Shown piece by piece: positions 5,358 through 5,994 of a stretch of DNA of 5,994 nt (position 1 is the first letter of the stretch; every line of letters starts with the position of its first letter). The position numbers and the translations under genes are program-made. Under the pieces are notes generated by a model. That model made no database searches. It was not told the origin of the DNA and worked only from the letters and a program-made list of their open reading frames with translations. This DNA is from Halococcaceae archaeon (GTDB taxonomy: Archaea > Halobacteriota > Halobacteria > Halobacteriales > Halalkalicoccaceae): contig SKWB01000392.1 of assembly GCA_007129135.1 (NCBI GenBank), positions 1-5,994 on the forward strand, read 5' to 3'.

Positions 5358-5600
5358 GCCGGCCACACCCCCTCGTCCGTCCTCCCCGTTCGAGCGAACG
5401 GCCTAAGCCCACCCACGTCCGTACCACAGAACGCGTGGGCTCACTCGATCAGACCACCGCGCGACGCGGAGGATGACCGATCGACCTCCACCCACGCGAC
5501 ACCTTCAGGCGTATACGTACGCGTCGACGCTCTCGGTCTACCGCTCACCCTGTCGACCGACCCCCCGTACCATGGTACCACACTGACGAAGAGCCTCCAG
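5358..5600. other. Gene-free, palindrome-rich stretch upstream of the rRNA promoters
   Basis: I find no convincing gene here. After the hairpins that follow MC1, a cluster of short palindromes occupies 5509-5580: CGTATACG (5510-5517) inside an interrupted repeat GCGTA/TACGC (5509-5522), the 10-bp palindrome GCGTCGACGC (5521-5530), a further GTCGAC (5552-5557), and the 12-bp palindrome GTACCATGGTAC (5567-5578). The last lies 23 bp before promoter P1. This is where upstream regulatory sites of the rRNA operon would be expected. Two short open frames (5474-5587 plus; 5441-5545 minus) are not supported by a promoter or a recognised family. Confidence 0.5.
5386..5401 (+). terminator. Perfect 7-bp hairpin 29 bp after the MC1 stop (possible 3'-end signal)
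   Basis: CCGTTCG (5386-5392) and CGAACGG (5395-5401) are perfect inverted arms around AG; in RNA the loop would open to at least four bases. A second pair of arms, AGCCCAC (5406-5412) and GTGGGCT (5435-5441), follows with a 22-nt loop. No T-tract follows either, so this is not a classical archaeal terminator. The arms may protect the MC1 mRNA 3' end or be a protein site. Confidence 0.35.
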
Positions 5601-5641
5601 TTCGACGGGGTTATATACTGACCTCTCCTCGTCCTGAATGC
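5601..5641 (+). promoter_or_regulatory. rRNA operon promoter P1
   Basis: TTCGACGGGG (BRE region) runs straight into TTATATAC (5611-5618), and ATGCGAAGG follows at 5638-5646. The predicted start is about 5639-5641. The first 18 bases (5601-5618) recur exactly at 5872-5889 in P4. The TTCGA, TTATATA and TGCGAA pattern matches, from memory, the tandem rRNA promoters described in Halobacterium and other haloarchaea. Confidence 0.8.
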
Positions 5642-5647
5642 GAAGGA

Positions 5648-5678
5648 CGCGCCGCCGATGCGACCCATCGGCGGTGCG
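5648..5678 (+). repeat. Strong hairpin just downstream of the P1 start (13-bp stem, 5-nt loop)
   Basis: Bases 5648-5660 pair with 5666-5678: twelve Watson-Crick pairs and one G-U (5651/5675), closing a CGACC loop (5661-5665). The hairpin would begin about 7-9 nt into a P1 transcript and ends exactly where the P2 element (GATCCGA, from 5679) begins. Confidence 0.8.
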
Positions 5679-5720
5679 GATCCGAAGCGTTCATATACGA
5701 ACGCCCTCTCGGATCGAACA
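5679..5720 (+). promoter_or_regulatory. rRNA operon promoter P2 (weaker TATA)
   Basis: GATCCGAAGCG (5679-5689) precedes TCATATA (5691-5697). A start is expected near 5719-5720, just after TCGAACA (5714-5720). Bases 5679-5699 match the corresponding P3 block (5758-5778) at 16 of 21 positions in register. It is less canonical than P1 or P4. Confidence 0.6.
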
Positions 5721-5725
5721 CAGCC

Positions 5726-5759
5726 TCGGGACGCCGGAAATCGACTGCCGGCGACCCGA
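5726..5759 (+). repeat. Strong hairpin just downstream of the P2 start (11 bp with one A-A mismatch)
   Basis: TCGGG (5726-5730) pairs with CCCGA (5755-5759) and CGCCGG (5732-5737) with CCGGCG (5748-5753). They are separated by a single A-A mismatch (5731/5754) and closed by a 10-nt loop. It begins about 6 nt after the predicted P2 start and overlaps the first two bases of the P3 element. Confidence 0.75.
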
Positions 5760-5799
5760 TCCGACGCCCTTATGTACGTAGGGGCGTTCGAAACGGATG
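5758..5799 (+). promoter_or_regulatory. rRNA operon promoter P3
   Basis: GATCCGACGCC (5758-5768) precedes TTATGTA (5770-5776). ATGC (5797-5800) lies at the same 28-base offset from the TATA element as ATGC in P1, giving a predicted start near 5798-5799. It resembles P2 most closely. Confidence 0.7.
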
Positions 5800-5802
5800 C
5801 AC

Positions 5803-5832
5803 GCGACGTGACCGAACGCGGTCACCGATCGC
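5803..5832 (+). repeat. Hairpin just downstream of the P3 start
   Basis: GTGACC (5808-5813) pairs with GGTCAC (5820-5825) around a 6-nt loop. An outer stem GCGA/TCGC (5803-5806 with 5829-5832) is joined to it by a small asymmetric internal loop. It starts about 4 nt after the predicted P3 start site. Confidence 0.6.
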
Positions 5833-5844
5833 ATCCTGGACCGT

Positions 5845-5864
5845 CGCCCGGCAGGACCCGGGCG
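5845..5864 (+). repeat. GC-rich hairpin directly upstream of P4 (7-bp stem, 6-nt loop)
   Basis: CGCCCGG (5845-5851) and CCGGGCG (5858-5864) are perfect arms around CAGGAC. It ends 7 bp before the TTCGA of P4. All seven pairs are G-C, so the RNA stem would be very stable. Confidence 0.65.
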
Positions 5865-5871
5865 GGTGCGT

Positions 5872-5912
5872 TTCGACGGGGTTATATACCCCGGAAAGCG
5901 TACGATATGGTC
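5872..5912 (+). promoter_or_regulatory. rRNA operon promoter P4 (closest to 16S)
   Basis: TTCGACGGGG runs into TTATATACCCC (5882-5892), identical to P1 over 18 bases (5872-5889). The predicted start is about 5909-5912, where ATGGTCCGAAGG resembles the ATGCGAAGG of P1. As the last promoter before the leader and the one with the best consensus, it is probably a main driver of the operon. Confidence 0.8.
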
Positions 5913-5994
5913 CGAAGGAGATGAGGATTCCACCCCTGCGGTCCGCCGTACAGATGGGATCTGATGTTAGCCCTGGTAGTTCGGTGACACCCGA
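5910..5994 (+). ncRNA. 5' leader of the pre-16S rRNA transcript (partial, runs off the window)
   Basis: The sequence downstream of P4 has no reading frame of note. Segments such as CTGATGTTAGCC (5961-5972) and CGGTGACACCCGA (5982-5994) recall leader sequence upstream of haloarchaeal 16S rRNA genes. This is from memory, with no alignment run. Mature 16S rRNA (usually starting ATTCCGGTTGATCC) is not in the window and should begin downstream. In archaea the leader forms the 5' arm of a processing stem around 16S that contains a bulge-helix-bulge cut by EndA. Confidence 0.65.

Noticed and set aside
4668..5366. Long minus-strand frame extending the AbrB-like gene to 232 residues
   Set aside because: The extra N-terminal part is antisense to MC1 and crosses the divergent promoter region. 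Family-like sequence and a suitable TATA box put the start at 4865.
5400..5500. A tRNA gene in the gap between MC1 and the rRNA promoters
   Set aside because: Inverted arms are present but there is no GGTTCRA T-loop box, no D-loop motif and no seven-base acceptor pairing at the right distance.
5504..5540. A fifth rRNA promoter at GCGTATACGTAC
   Set aside because: The TATA-like string is part of a palindrome. The TTC-to-TATA spacing differs from P1 and P4, and no ATGCGAA-type start lies at the expected 28-base offset.
5474..5587. Plus-strand 37-codon frame beginning MTDRPPPTRHLQ
   Set aside because: No ribosome site, no TATA box at a proper distance and unusual composition; it spans the palindrome cluster.
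5658..5933. Overlapping open frames of 80-88 codons on both strands across P2-P4
   Set aside because: They run through the promoters and hairpins; residues such as RRGYIPRKAY are translations of TATA elements.

Overview
The window is about 6 kb of high-GC archaeal DNA, almost certainly from a halophilic archaeon (class Halobacteria). The evidence is very acidic proteins, TTATATA/TTTATAA-type TATA boxes, transcripts that are leaderless or nearly so, an MC1 chromosomal protein, and a cluster of promoters of the kind found upstream of haloarchaeal rRNA operons. Nothing points to a phage, plasmid or insertion sequence. It looks like core chromosome, and I cannot name the genus.

Layout. 1-162 (+) is the 3' end of an M20-family amidohydrolase. 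187-933 (+) is a zinc-ribbon protein whose N-terminus resembles the DNA-binding domain of the NucS endonuclease but which lacks a nuclease domain. 974-1999 (+) is the tRNA-splicing endonuclease endA. 2002-3558 (+) is tryptophanyl-tRNA synthetase trpS, 2 bp behind endA. Convergent to these, on the minus strand, are pyrD (dihydroorotate dehydrogenase, 3570-4631) and, upstream of it, a small AbrB/SpoVT-type protein (4668-4865). A 183-bp divergent promoter region separates the AbrB-like gene from an MC1 architectural DNA-binding protein (5049-5357, +). The last 637 bp hold no convincing gene. They contain palindromes, at least four promoter-like units alternating with strong hairpins, and at the right edge what looks like the start of the pre-16S rRNA leader, so 16S rRNA should begin shortly beyond the window.

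How the parts fit together. endA and trpS form a tight pair. In haloarchaea the tRNA-Trp precursor carries an intron that EndA removes, so the pair would make both the enzyme that matures the tRNA and the enzyme that charges it. EndA also cuts bulge-helix-bulge motifs in archaeal pre-rRNA, and an rRNA operon leader lies about 4 kb away. The AbrB-like and MC1 genes are two small DNA-binding proteins transcribed divergently from one control region. pyrD (pyrimidine synthesis) probably shares the AbrB-like gene's transcript.

The most unusual structure is at 5509-5910. Promoters fall into two look-alike pairs (P1/P4 and P2/P3). Each of P1-P3 is followed within about 4-8 nt of its predicted start site by a hairpin that ends at or near the next promoter element.
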